From: JBGRQA01 sp041725895
GTDB lineage: Bacteria; Bacteroidota; Bacteroidia; Bacteroidales; Marinifilaceae
NCBI GenBank assembly: GCA_041725895.1
Contig: JBGRQA010000009.1
Span: 124,001 to 188,000 of the forward strand
Length of the DNA stretch: 64,000 nucleotides
Reading direction: 5' to 3'
Every line of letters begins with the position of its first letter. Positions within the stretch are counted from its first letter, which is position 1. The translations under genes and the position numbers were made by a program. Positions 27,182 to 35,697 of the stretch are shown here, piece by piece. The notes under the pieces are model-generated. The model did no database searches. It was not told where the DNA came from and saw nothing but the letters and a program-made list of their open reading frames with translations.

Positions 27182-27280
27182 GTAGTTACACATAGTACTC
27201 ATCGCTCTACTTCCACACAGAAGATGAATACTGTAATTATTGAACTCCAGGTTTGTTGGCGCAAATCTGGAGTTTTTTTT
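27182..27280 (+). ncRNA. Putative antisense RNA / structured leader in the fecR-susC spacer (locus 1)
   Basis: On the plus strand, opposite to susC, TAAATTTG at 27167-27174 matches the -7 consensus and would start an RNA near 27182. A first hairpin pairs AGTACTCATC (27194-27203) with GATGAATACT (27223-27232). A second pairs AACTCCAG (27243-27250) with CTGGAGTT (27267-27274), carries TTGGCGCA (27256-27263) in its loop and ends in a run of eight T, a good terminator on this strand only. The locus 2 spacer has the same plan with different stems and the same loop. Antisense RNAs in the anti-sigma/susC spacer are known in Bacteroides (DonS family). The start point is a guess; a structured susC leader on the other strand is the alternative. 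Confidence 0.5.
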
Positions 27281-27289
27281 CCTATTTAT

Positions 27290-28486
27290 TTACTCCTTCC
27301 AGGAGTATATTTTCTCCACACCAATAGCTTTTCCGTTTATGACAAACCGGACGTCATTGGTTTTTTCAATCATTGTTAACAGGCGCTCCAAATTATCGTA
27401 ACGTTTTAAGCCTCCGGTAAACCGAATCTCTTTTGCTTCGTTGTTTAGGTAAAACACTTTTACATCGTACCAGCGAGCTACCTGGTCCATTAGCTGTTCG
27501 AGACTGGTATTTTCGAAAACAAACCGTCCCTCCTTCCAGGAGGTATACAATTCCACGTTTACCTTTTCCTTCCTTAACTCGCCATTGCCCTTACTATATT
27601 GGGCCTGGTATCCGGGCTCCAGCATCATCCTGCTTTCATCCTGCTTCCGATCAATTATTTCAACACTTCCTTCGACCAGGGTGGTTAGGATCTGTTCCTT
27701 TTCGTAATAGGATGATACATTAAAGGATGTTCCCAACACTCTTACATCCACACCCTGCGTTTTCACAATAAAAGGGCGGGCTTTGTCCTTACTCACCTCG
27801 AAATAAGCTTCTCCCTCCAACAATACAGTCCGCTGATTAGCGGCAAAGCGGGTGGGATAACGCAATCGGCTTTCGGAGTTGATCCATACCTTGGTTCCGT
27901 CTTCCAACACCAATTGATATTCACCTCCCCTGGGAACCACCAAACTATTATAGGATGGTGCTGTTAGTTTACTTTTTTGCCCGGCACCATAGATCAATGA
28001 TTTACCGGTGTTCCGAATCTGTGTTCCATCATTGGTCTCAATTTGCTCTTCCTTTTCCTCCAGATTCATCACTTCACCATTGGCAAGAACCAATTCCGCC
28101 TTTTGGGACCCCGGGGCTACCTCGGCCAACCATTGCTCTTCCGGATGAATGACCTCAGTATGACGACTCACATAGAACATCACAGCCGAAACCGAAACCA
28201 CGATTAATAGTATTGCTGCATATCGCATCATTGTATGAAGTAAAAGAGTACGCTTTTTTGCCTGCGCATTTTTCACCCGCATCAAATGCTTTTGATAAGC
28301 TTGCTCCACATTCATTTGAGAGGTTGATTCCACCTCTTTGGCGTGGCTGTGAAATTCTTCAAGTTTATGAAAGAACCTTTTATTCCCGGATTCCTTTAAC
28401 CAGGCTTCCCAGAGCTGACGCTCCTCTTCGTTAAGAGTTTTGCCAGTAATGCTCTTTGCCAAGATTTCGTTGCTATCTCGTTCCAT
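27290..28486 (-). CDS. FecR-type anti-sigma factor (locus 1)
   Basis: The protein has 398 residues. The N-terminal cytoplasmic part (about 1-85) has the sigma-binding pattern LNEEERQLWEAWLKESGNKRFF. One TM segment follows (MMRYAAILLIVVSVSAVMFYV, about 86-106). The periplasmic FecR domain (about 190-285) has the conserved VPRGGEYQLVLEDGTKVWINSESRLRYP and LEGEAYFEV..D..RPFIVKT..VDVRVLGTSFNV pattern. The C-terminal DUF4974 module (about 325-395) has FVFENTSLEQLMDQVARWYDVKVFY, the part that contacts the STN domain of SusC. The stop is 123 bases before the susC ATG. The matching sigma gene lies upstream but is separated by a 690-base spacer holding a repeat element. Confidence 0.92.
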   Translation of the reverse strand: MERDSNEILAKSITGKTLNEEERQLWEAWLKESGNKRFFHKLEEFHSHAKEVESTSQMNVEQAYQKHLMRVKNAQAKKRTLLLHTMMRYAAILLIVVSVSAVMFYVSRHTEVIHPEEQWLAEVAPGSQKAELVLANGEVMNLEEKEEQIETNDGTQIRNTGKSLIYGAGQKSKLTAPSYNSLVVPRGGEYQLVLEDGTKVWINSESRLRYPTRFAANQRTVLLEGEAYFEVSKDKARPFIVKTQGVDVRVLGTSFNVSSYYEKEQILTTLVEGSVEIIDRKQDESRMMLEPGYQAQYSKGNGELRKEKVNVELYTSWKEGRFVFENTSLEQLMDQVARWYDVKVFYLNNEAKEIRFTGGLKRYDNLERLLTMIEKTNDVRFVINGKAIGVEKIYSWKE

Positions 28487-28809
28487 TAACTTTTTTCTAA
28501 TTCAGATCTGATTTATTGTATACAGCTATAAGGCAAACATAAATCCAAATGATGTGACAAGAATTTCTATTTTTTTTATAAAAAACCAACCCCACCATAC
28601 TAACCCCCTTTCCTTCAGACAACAACACAAGTGAAAAAAGTTAAAAAAAAGACATACTGTTTGGTAGTCGGTAGGGAAATGAGGACTAGTGGTTACTATT
28701 TGGGTCCAGATGGTTCATCGTGGGTGCTTTTCGTTCGAAGTAATTCCTAATGTTATTTTTTCGTCCTTTAGCCGGACGGGCTTTTCTTTTGTTTTGATAC
28801 AAAAGAAAC

Positions 28810-29051
28810 AAAAAATCAAGGCTACGGCACTCGGAGACCCATCACGACTCGAAGGCTAAACAGAATGAACTCACCTCGTTCCTCGGCTCAAACAGCATTC
28901 TGTTCTTAACGCCTTTTTCGTCTATGGGGCCCCTCCTACGTTGCCAATGCCGAAGCGCTTCGATTAAGGTTTATGTGATCTGGAACAGAATTAAATGTGT
29001 AAATATTCTATAAGCAAAACACAATTCCGTTTTACCCACTAAAAATCAGAT
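28810..29051. repeat. 240-bp dispersed repeat, copy A, between the ECF sigma and fecR genes
   Basis: About 240 bases starting near CAAAAAATCAAGGCTAC (28810) and ending near CCACTAAAAATCAG (29051) are closely similar to 30381-30620. The most conserved part (28820-28975) contains ACCCATCACGACTC, a 9-bp inverted repeat AACAGAATG/CATTCTGTT (28859-28867 and 28897-28905 approximately), TATGGGGCCCC and GTTGCCAATGCCG. It has no open frame and no transposase, so it is a non-autonomous repeat or a structured RNA. It sits in the 691-base gap 28487-29177; the remainder of that gap (28487-28809, 29052-29177) shows only an A-rich stretch and no recognised element. Confidence 0.7.
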
Positions 29052-29177
29052 AGAGTCTGTGATTTTGTTTTGATTGGCTGCCTAAAAAGCGGTATGGAAT
29101 CGGCTTCCATGCAATTCCTGTCTTTTACATAGAACTGCAATTGAAAAAACTGCATCCATAAATATGTGAACGATCAA

Positions 29178-29750
29178 TTAATGGGAAGAATTACCGGAAT
29201 GGAAGAACAACAAATTAAACAAGTAGGGAGATCTCAACTTTTCTCTCAGAAATTTAAAGGCACGAGTCATTTGGGTACGGACCGTATTTAAGGAAATTCC
29301 AAGATCTTCTGCTGCTTCGTTATAGGTATGTCCATGCACACAACAAAGCATAAACACCTCTTTGCACTTTTCGGGCAATTGATTAATAGCTGAATAGATC
29401 TCCTGATTGGAATCCAAAACTTCCGGATCGGCCTTCGGTGCAAAAGCTTCCCTATCCAAATGCTCAATATCCCGTAGGAGTTTACTCTCCCTTTGCAAAT
29501 AGTTTAAGCAGGAATTCTTTACAGCACGGAAGATATAGGAATGGAGATTGGTTTGAATGTGCTGATATCTTTTTTTCTGCCAAAAATCCAGGAAAAATTC
29601 CTGCACCACATCCTCTGCAGCAACCTCATCCTTTAGGATACTATGCGCCCAAAGGAAAAGATCCTGATAGTATCCTTTAAAAAAAGCCTCAAAAGACTTT
29701 CGGCTACCATCGCAAAGCTGCTCAAGAATGGCTTCTTTGGCATTTTTCAT
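29178..29750 (-). CDS. ECF RNA polymerase sigma factor (locus 1)
   Basis: The protein has 190 residues from ATG 29750 (MKNAKEAILEQLCDG); an upstream TTG at 29780 is less likely. The sigma-70 region 2 is FEAFFKGYYQDLFLWAHSILKDEVAAEDVVQEFFLDFW, and region 4 is INQLPEKCKEVFMLCCVHGHTYNEAAEDLGISLNTVRTQMTRAFKFLREKL. This is the Bacteroidota FecI/RpoE-like group that partners FecR. It is the first gene of locus 1 on the minus strand and probably controls the SusCD-metallohydrolase-DUF4302 genes through the FecR-STN relay. The sigma and fecR genes are usually adjacent; here 691 bases and a repeat separate them. Confidence 0.92.
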   Translation of the reverse strand: MKNAKEAILEQLCDGSRKSFEAFFKGYYQDLFLWAHSILKDEVAAEDVVQEFFLDFWQKKRYQHIQTNLHSYIFRAVKNSCLNYLQRESKLLRDIEHLDREAFAPKADPEVLDSNQEIYSAINQLPEKCKEVFMLCCVHGHTYNEAAEDLGISLNTVRTQMTRAFKFLREKLRSPYLFNLLFFHSGNSSH

Positions 29751-30380
29751 GAGTAAGGTTAAGTAGGTTAGAGCAAGCAAAAATAGAAGAATTTTCGAAA
29801 CAGTAAAATTTCATAGAATCAGTAACTCCAATAATTTCCCATGAAATAATAATATCCATTATCGATAATTATCACACCAAAGGACATTTTACAAAAGATA
29901 TAAATTCCTTCAATCCCCCCCGTTTTTTATGTAGTCTAATTCTTAACCCACCAAATGGAACACTTTAGATTCCAGTGTCATTACAGCATCCCTTATTGAA
30001 AACCCCTTCCCCGAATCATCAAGCAATTAAATACATTACCAATTATTACTACAACAGAGATTGATGGGAAATAATTGGGCCATAAATGCGGGATGTAAAA
30101 AAAATATTTTTTTTACAATAAAACCACTAAAAAAATCCTAATTGAATATTGATCACCGCAACATTTCTATAGATAACCAATCTCAAGCCTCCTTAACTTT
30201 TGGCCAAACAAGAAATAAATGCAATAGTAAAAACGGAAAATAAATACTTTGGGTCTTGCTAATGCTGTTAAATAAAAAATGGTTCTTTATAAATCAAAGT
30301 ATATCCTTCAATATCAACGCAATTCGTTATGATTTTATCCTTTTAAACAGAATTGTACTTTTTTCATGAAAAAAAAGTAC
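29751..30380. other. Gene-free spacer upstream of the locus 1 sigma gene
   Basis: This 630-base AT-rich stretch lies between the sigma gene and the second copy of the 240-bp repeat. It must contain the minus-strand promoter of the sigma gene, but I could not pick out a convincing -33/-7 pair. No open frame, hairpin with T-run or other repeat was recognised. Confidence 0.5.
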
Positions 30381-30620
30381 CAAAAATTCTAGGCTACGAC
30401 ACTCGTTGACCCATCACGACTCAAAGGCTAAACAGAATGAACTCACCTCGTCCCTCGGCTCAAACAGCATTCTGTTCTAAACGCCTTTTTCGTCTATGGG
30501 GCCCCACCTACGTTGCCAATGCCGATGCGCTTCGATTAAAGTTAATGAGATCCGGAACAGGGAATTTGGAGGAATAAATATTCAATGAACAGAACAATAC
30601 CCATTTTCACCTACTAAAAA
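30381..30620. repeat. 240-bp dispersed repeat, copy B
   Basis: This is the partner of the repeat at 28810-29051, in the same orientation, from near CAAAAATTCTAGGCTACG to near CTACTAAAAATCATA. It has the same inverted repeat AACAGAATG/CATTCTGTT, the ATGGGGCCCCACC block and the GCCGATGCGCTTCG block. The two copies bracket the ECF sigma gene. The 83 bases from here to the radical SAM stop (30704) contain nothing recognised. Confidence 0.7.
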
Positions 30621-30703
30621 TCATATCAATCCTTTAAATTTACCATTCAAAATAACTTGGCCCCTTATCAAAAGGACTTTTGGTCGAGCTAGCATTTTTG
30701 ATT

Positions 30704-32917
30704 TTACAAAACCAACAATCCATGCTCTCTCAGAGCATTAAGAGGTTTGGAGTACCAGAACAACTCAAAGTCATCAAAATGGTTTTCGAAGTCTGACTTT
30801 AATTTGGCGAAGGTGCAGAGGTTCTCCTCCTCGAAGGATAAGTTTTTCAAAACATCCAGCAACCATTCCCCTGTGTCTTTGTCCATAGACACTTCAAGAC
30901 TTCCGACTTTATCGTAAAAGGTCATTTGGAGGGTATGGCGAGTTACCCCTCTTTTGGTTTTGGTATGGTGTAACACGGTAGGTTCTCCTCCCAACCATAT
31001 TATTTTAGCAGATGGCTTAGTCATGAAATACTCATCCGCCTCAATAGCTTCCAATATAAAATCTTCCGGAACCTTGGTTGCGGGAATTTTAAAATCGAAC
31101 CAATCCTGCAAGGGCAAATCGAAACCAATGCCATTCATAAAATTGAATAGAGATTTCTTCAAACCGAAGCTAAATTGATCGTGTTCAATTCCTGTTTTAT
31201 CGTAAAATTCAATATCGTTATTGGCAAAGGAGATTTCTTTGTAATCGGGCACAATGCCGTAAGCTTCCGTATTATGCCCAATGGGGCTATGGGCGGTTAA
31301 GGCAAACTGATGCCAGAAACCGGATTGCAGAATGCCGGTTTCAAACATTTGCCTCACCATTTCGAGACTATCCACAGTTTCCTGAACTGTCTGGGATGGA
31401 TAACCATACATCAAATAGGCATGCACCATCACACCTTCCTCGGTAAAGTTACGCGTCACCCGGGCTACCTGTTCCACTGTTACCCCTTTGTTGATTAGGG
31501 CCAGTAAGCGATCTGAAGCCACCTCCAGCCCACCGGAAACAGCTATACAGCCGGATTCTTTCAGCAATCGGCAAAGATCCCGGGTAAAACTTTTCTCGAA
31601 TCGAATATTTGTCCACCAGGTAAGCCTCAGCTTTCGCTTCAGAATTTCAAGGGCAAGGGCCCTCATCAGTGCAGGTGGGGCTGCTTCATCCACAAAATGG
31701 AATCCTGTTTCGCCGGTTTGCGCAATCAGCTGTTCCATCCGGTCCACCAGGATTTTTGCCTCGTTTGGAACGTAACTCCCAATGTAATCCAGAGTAACAT
31801 CACAAAAGGTACATTTGCCCCAATAGCAACCATGAGCCATGGTGAGTTTGTTCCATCGGCCATCACTCCAAAGGCTATGCATGGGGTTTGCAATTTCGAT
31901 CACCGAAATGTATTTATCGAGTAGTAAACCGGAATAATCGGGGGTTCCCAATTCACTCTGTTTGTAGTCGCTTCGGGAGGAAAGGTTGTTGTATATGACC
32001 TCAGCATCTTCCCGGTAAAAGGTTCTCTTGAATTTTTTCGGCCCGGTTTTATCCTCTCCTGTTGCCGATTCCTGATCTAACAAACTATTGACCAACAATT
32101 CTACAGGCAATTCTCCATCATCCAGGGTAATGTAATCAACAAATTCGAATACCCTGGGATCGGAAAGGCTACGCAACTCTGTTGTTGGGAAACCGCCTCC
32201 CATAAATATTTTTATACCGGGATGGTTTTTCCTGATAAATTGAGCGCAACGAAATGCGCTGTACAAATTCCCCGGAAATGGTACCGACAGACCAACAATT
32301 TTGGGCTGAATCTCAACCAGCCGATCCTCCAAAATCCCTAAGGCTATTTCATCAAAATAGGTTGTTGGGGTTTGCAATTGGGCATACAAATCATCGAATT
32401 GATTGGCACTTTTCCCCAATCGTTCGGCATAGCGGCTAAAACCGAAATTGGGATCTACACATTCAACAATATAATCCGAAAGATCTTCCAGATATAAAGT
32501 GGCCAGATGTTTGGCCTTATCCTGAAATCCCATGGTCCCAAAAGCCCATTCCACATCCTCAATCTGTTCAAATCGGGAAGCCTGGGGCAAAAACTGCTCC
32601 ATACAAATCTGCCGCGCAAAAGTGTGATTCTTGCCCTGAAGAAAAGCAATCACCTCTTCGATGGATTCCAGATAGGCATCCCTTAGGGCATAAATGCGCC
32701 GGGAATTATCGGATAGGATATTGTTCTTTAGAAAACTGTAATCGAACATTTTCTGTAAACCTTCCCGGGTAAAGAGGTCCAGAATTACTTCGAGCCCTAA
32801 ATCCATTTGAAAAGAGCTGATATTTTTTGTATTGAGAAAGCCTTTTAGATAGGCGGTTGCCGGATAGGGTGTATTTAACTGGGTAAAGGGAGGTGTAACA
32901 AGAAAGATATCCTTCAA
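30704..32917 (-). CDS. B12-binding domain radical SAM protein
   Basis: The protein has 737 residues. The start is a TTG at 32917, because an in-frame stop lies four codons upstream (just past AAT-ATT) and the next Met is residue 38, inside the conserved opening DIFLVTPPFTQLNTPYPATAYLKGFL. The N-terminal 260 residues look like a cobalamin-binding Rossmann domain (KIVGLSVPFPGNLYSAFRCAQFIRKNHPGIKIFMGGGFPTTELR). The radical SAM cluster motif is C364-x4-C369-x2-C372 (HGCYWGKCTFCDVTLDYIG), one residue longer than the usual CX3CX2C. A SAM-binding strand (FVDEAAPPALMRALA) and GGLEVASDRLLALINKGVT follow. The C-terminal 200 residues are family specific. Class B radical SAM enzymes often methylate or cyclise unactivated carbons. 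The reaction here is unknown, and no biosynthetic neighbours are present. Confidence 0.82.
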   Translation of the reverse strand: MKDIFLVTPPFTQLNTPYPATAYLKGFLNTKNISSFQMDLGLEVILDLFTREGLQKMFDYSFLKNNILSDNSRRIYALRDAYLESIEEVIAFLQGKNHTFARQICMEQFLPQASRFEQIEDVEWAFGTMGFQDKAKHLATLYLEDLSDYIVECVDPNFGFSRYAERLGKSANQFDDLYAQLQTPTTYFDEIALGILEDRLVEIQPKIVGLSVPFPGNLYSAFRCAQFIRKNHPGIKIFMGGGFPTTELRSLSDPRVFEFVDYITLDDGELPVELLVNSLLDQESATGEDKTGPKKFKRTFYREDAEVIYNNLSSRSDYKQSELGTPDYSGLLLDKYISVIEIANPMHSLWSDGRWNKLTMAHGCYWGKCTFCDVTLDYIGSYVPNEAKILVDRMEQLIAQTGETGFHFVDEAAPPALMRALALEILKRKLRLTWWTNIRFEKSFTRDLCRLLKESGCIAVSGGLEVASDRLLALINKGVTVEQVARVTRNFTEEGVMVHAYLMYGYPSQTVQETVDSLEMVRQMFETGILQSGFWHQFALTAHSPIGHNTEAYGIVPDYKEISFANNDIEFYDKTGIEHDQFSFGLKKSLFNFMNGIGFDLPLQDWFDFKIPATKVPEDFILEAIEADEYFMTKPSAKIIWLGGEPTVLHHTKTKRGVTRHTLQMTFYDKVGSLEVSMDKDTGEWLLDVLKNLSFEEENLCTFAKLKSDFENHFDDFELFWYSKPLNALREHGLLVL

Positions 32918-33316
32918 AACTATATTAATTTATGTATAACATTTACGTGTAATTCTTTAGGCAATCATCCTGTAATTCTGATTGCGCAGGACAGGATGAA
33001 TGACCATCGATTCGGAGATATATTGATCCACAATCGCACTGCGGCAAGCTAAGCATTTTTCCTATTAATTTCGGTTACACTCCACACAAAATTAAATTCT
33101 TTTTTTACTCCTTAGGGAGATTCTCCATTGCCCCCTCTCCTTACGAAAGGGGCAAAGCCGATATCTCGGGAAGATATTCCTCGTTGAAAAAAAAGATCCC
33201 TTTGTCCCCCCGGGAAAACACCTGTTATAGATAACAACATCCCCTATTCTTCCTGCTTTAGGCCCTAAACATCTCTATTCGATACTCCACTTCCAAAATA
33301 CATATCTTTGTATTTT
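32918..33316. other. Gene-free spacer upstream of the radical SAM gene
   Basis: This 400-base stretch leads to the tandem array. It contains a few short inverted repeats (for example CCCC...GGGG near 33130-33160) but no convincing promoter, gene or known element. The minus-strand promoter of the radical SAM gene should lie here. Confidence 0.4.
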
Positions 33317-33799
33317 GCATTGCTATTTTCGGTAGTATGCACTACTATCCTCGATAGTATGCAATGCTATCCTCGATAGTATGCACTACTATCCTCGATA
33401 GTATGCAATGCTATCCTCGGTAGTATGCACTACTATCCTCGATAGTATGCAATGCTATCCTCGGTAGTATGCACTACTATCCTCGGTAGTATGCACTGCT
33501 ATCCTCGGTAGTATGCACTACTATCCTCGATAGTATGCAATGCTATCCTCGATAGTTGCAACTGCTATCCTCGATAGTCGCAACTGCAATCCTCGATAGT
33601 CGCAACTGCAATCCTCGATAGTCGCAACTGCAATCCTCGATAGTCGCAACTGTAATCCCCGATAGTTGCAACTACTATCCTCGATAGTCACAACTGCAAT
33701 CCTCGATAGTCGATACCACAACCCTCGGTAGTCGATACCACAACCCTCGATAGTCGCAACTGCAATCATCGGTAGTTGCAACTGTAAACCTCCTGAGGC
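33317..33799. repeat. 22-bp tandem repeat array, about 22 units
   Basis: Units run from 33317 in 22-base steps to 33799, with one 21-base unit (33537-33557). Units 2-11 follow the type GCAC-TACTATCCTCGATAGT plus AT, mostly alternating between the GCACTACT and GCAATGCT starts, which gives a 44-base higher order. Units 12-22 drift to GCAACTGCAATCCTCGATAGTC, with a GATACCACAACCCTCGATAG variant in units 19-20. Nearly every unit keeps ATC-CTC-GAT, a dyad (ACTATC/GATAGT in the strongest units). There are no unique spacers. On the minus strand a 66-base (22-codon) frame stays open, producing a spurious 86-residue translation. No gene occupies it. It is a VNTR-like array, possibly a protein-binding array. 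Confidence 0.9.
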
Positions 33800-33892
33800 T
33801 ACTAAGTTAAATATGTATTATATAGGTGTTATAAGGTAAGAAATAAATGGGAGATCGTAATGTTTTGTAATTATTCTTCTTTATGGGGATGA

Positions 33893-34440
33893 TTACAAAT
33901 TATTTGCATGACATTGCGACGGGGGTAAGGACCTGCCTTTGGATTGCCAACTGCACCGTCGCTTTAAATCTACAAATAATTCCCGGGGAGTTACCCCGGG
34001 CTGAAATCACTTGACCTTTCAGGCCAACTTCAATTACTAATTGCTGGAAGTTATTTAATTAAACTGAAATGAATATCATTAAAATGGAAGGTTATTTTCT
34101 GAGGTCATTTCGATGCCTTTACAACCGGGGTATGGACCTACTTTGGAATTGCCAACTGCACCGTCGCTTTAAATCTACAAATAATTCCCGGGGAGTTACC
34201 CCGGGCTGAAATCACTTGGCCTTTCAGGCCAACTTCAATTACTAATTGCTGGAAGTTATTTTATAAAACTGAAATGAATATCATTAAAAAGCAAGGTTAT
34301 TTTCAGAGGTCATTTCGATGCCTTTACGACCGGGGTATGGACCTACTTTGAGATTGCCAACTGCACCGTCGTATTAAAACTACATATAATTCGAGTTACA
34401 CCGAGCTTGGTTCTTTAGGCCCTGCAGCCCCATATCTATT
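33893..34440. repeat. 205-bp tandem repeat, two full and one decaying copy
   Basis: Copies start near 33893, 34098 and 34303 with a 205-base period. Copies 1 and 2 share GATTGCCAACTGCACCGTCG, a GC-rich hairpin CCCGGGG-AGTTA-CCCCGGG (33982-34000 and 34187-34205), a GCC/GACCTTTCAGGCC segment and an AT-rich tail. Copy 3 keeps the first 80 bases but has lost the hairpin (TTCGAGTTACACCGAG). Short hairpins of the CCCGGG and CTTTCAGG type resemble REP-like intergenic repeats common in Bacteroidota. There is no coding frame. Bases 33800-33892 and 34441-34523 hold nothing recognised. Confidence 0.8.
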
Positions 34441-34523
34441 GTCCAACGCGGTTCTCTTTTTCAATAGGGAAAAAGGAGTTTCACCCTATTAGGGACAAAA
34501 ACACAAAATAAGGCTACATACAA

Positions 34524-34898
34524 TTAAACACAAAGCAACCATTGCAACGCTCCATGTTTGGTAAAAAAGACTTTCGTGTGACAATTTTTTATATTGTTTT
34601 CATAATCCAACATCATAGCATAAGCAGTTTGCATTGGAGTTTCCCGTAACATAGCATATCTAAGGGATAAAAACTTTTTTGATTGTATTTCCAACAATTC
34701 TCTTACATACCAGGAATCTTCAATATCAAAACAAAAATCAGCACTGGTAGCATCCTCAATTATTCTCAGCTGACGAGGCAGTGAATTATCCGATAAAATT
34801 TTATCAAGGAACTCCATGATCTCATAAAGCTGTATCCTTCCACTCATCTCAATACAGAAAAGATTCATACCCTCATCGTACTCTCTAAAGATAATCAT
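34524..34898 (-). CDS. SpoIIAA/STAS-like small cytoplasmic protein
   Basis: The protein has 124 residues. It begins MIIFREYDEGMNLFCIEMSGRIQLYEIMEFLDKILSD and ends KVFFTKHGALQWLLCV, a pattern like the SpoIIAA-like/STAS fold proteins whose last helix follows a KVF-T-ALEWL motif. The central ATSADFCFDIEDSWYVRELLEI and RYAMLRETPMQTAYAMMLDYENN match the rest of that fold. The partners and role are unknown. It lies alone on the minus strand beside the tandem repeats. The family match is from general pattern only. Confidence 0.6.
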   Translation of the reverse strand: MIIFREYDEGMNLFCIEMSGRIQLYEIMEFLDKILSDNSLPRQLRIIEDATSADFCFDIEDSWYVRELLEIQSKKFLSLRYAMLRETPMQTAYAMMLDYENNIKNCHTKVFFTKHGALQWLLCV

Positions 34899-35235
34899 AA
34901 GCTTCTTTTATTATCCATGCTAATTAAAAAAACAACAGCCTATTGTAACTTGATATATCCCCTTTTAAGGATGAGTACTTTTAAAAGGCAATCTAACTTT
35001 TTAGAAAAAGAGTCTCTCCGTATATGGATAAATCCACACAGAAAGACTCTCAACCTACTAACTAGTCATTGCTTTGAAAGACAGGATAAATAACAAATGT
35101 TACTATCATTCGTTATTTAGGGGACATCACTGTCACTATATTTTAAGGCTAAGGAGACTTTCTCTCCCATAAATTATATTGTTCCAGATAAAATGTTCAG
35201 GTGATATTCCATTCAAAAAAGATATTGATAAAGGA

Positions 35236-35278
35236 GAGAGTTTCCCGGTTTCGGGAAAAGCTGAAGCGGGAAACTCTC
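35236..35278. other. Alternative (mutually exclusive) hairpins
   Basis: GAGAGTTTCCCG (35236-35247) pairs perfectly with CGGGAAACTCTC (35267-35278). The inner TTTCCCG (35241-35247) can instead pair with CGGGAAA (35252-35258). This resembles a two-state RNA switch, but there is no adjacent gene on the plus strand and no T-run. Confidence 0.4.
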
Positions 35279-35618
35279 AAGTTACTAACGAACTATTGCC
35301 CTTTAAGACAAGAAAAACAAGTGCAATAATCGTTAGTTTCTTACATTACTTTTATAAATCTACCTCTTAAAAACAGGCCTTACTAGCACTCCAAAACTCT
35401 CTTTACTAAAACCCTACAAAAACAAAGCATTAATTATAATGGGCCAGAGTTTTCCCTTTCAGGTAAAAGAATTACGCCTGGTACCATTTCAAGTTTTAAC
35501 AATAAGTAAGTTTGAAGTTTATTTGTTGGCTTGTGAAATATTCAATTTACTCTAACGAATACTAAAAGAGGAAATAGACTTATTTAAGTAAAAATTAGTT
35601 GTAAATAAGGTTTTATGT

Positions 35619-35651
35619 AACCTCTCCGAATTGAATCGGAGAGGTTGCTTT
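35619..35651. terminator. Intrinsic terminator at the end of uptake locus 2
   Basis: AACCTCTCCGA (35619-35629) pairs perfectly with TCGGAGAGGTT (35636-35646). On the plus strand GCTTTTTG follows; on the minus strand ACATAAAACC follows. The neighbouring gene to be stopped is the minus-strand DUF4302 gene, ending at 35698, so a bidirectional or minus-strand role is likely even though the T-run is better on the plus strand. Confidence 0.6.
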
Positions 35652-35697
35652 TTGATTCTATCAGATAATTGTACCTAAAGACAGGTTAAGTATAGTC

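Larger units (their letters stand above)
34899..35697. other. 800-base gene-free spacer before locus 2
   Basis: The region is AT-rich. It has a nested hairpin at 35236-35278, described separately, and a terminator-like hairpin at 35619-35646. The 63-codon open frame on the plus strand at 35179-35370 has no homology I recognise and is probably chance. Nothing else was seen. Confidence 0.5.

Noticed and set aside
28810..30620. Insertion sequence or composite transposon around the sigma gene
   Set aside because: Neither repeat copy codes for a transposase and no target duplications were seen; kept only as a dispersed repeat.
33521..33781. 86-residue repetitive protein on the minus strand
   Set aside because: The frame stays open only because the 22-base unit repeats every 66 bases without a stop. 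It has no signal, RBS or neighbour.
33317..33799. CRISPR array
   Set aside because: The units abut each other with no unique spacers, and there are no cas genes in the window.
35179..35370. 63-codon open frame on the plus strand
   Set aside because: It spans the competing hairpins, has no recognised motif and no ribosome binding site.
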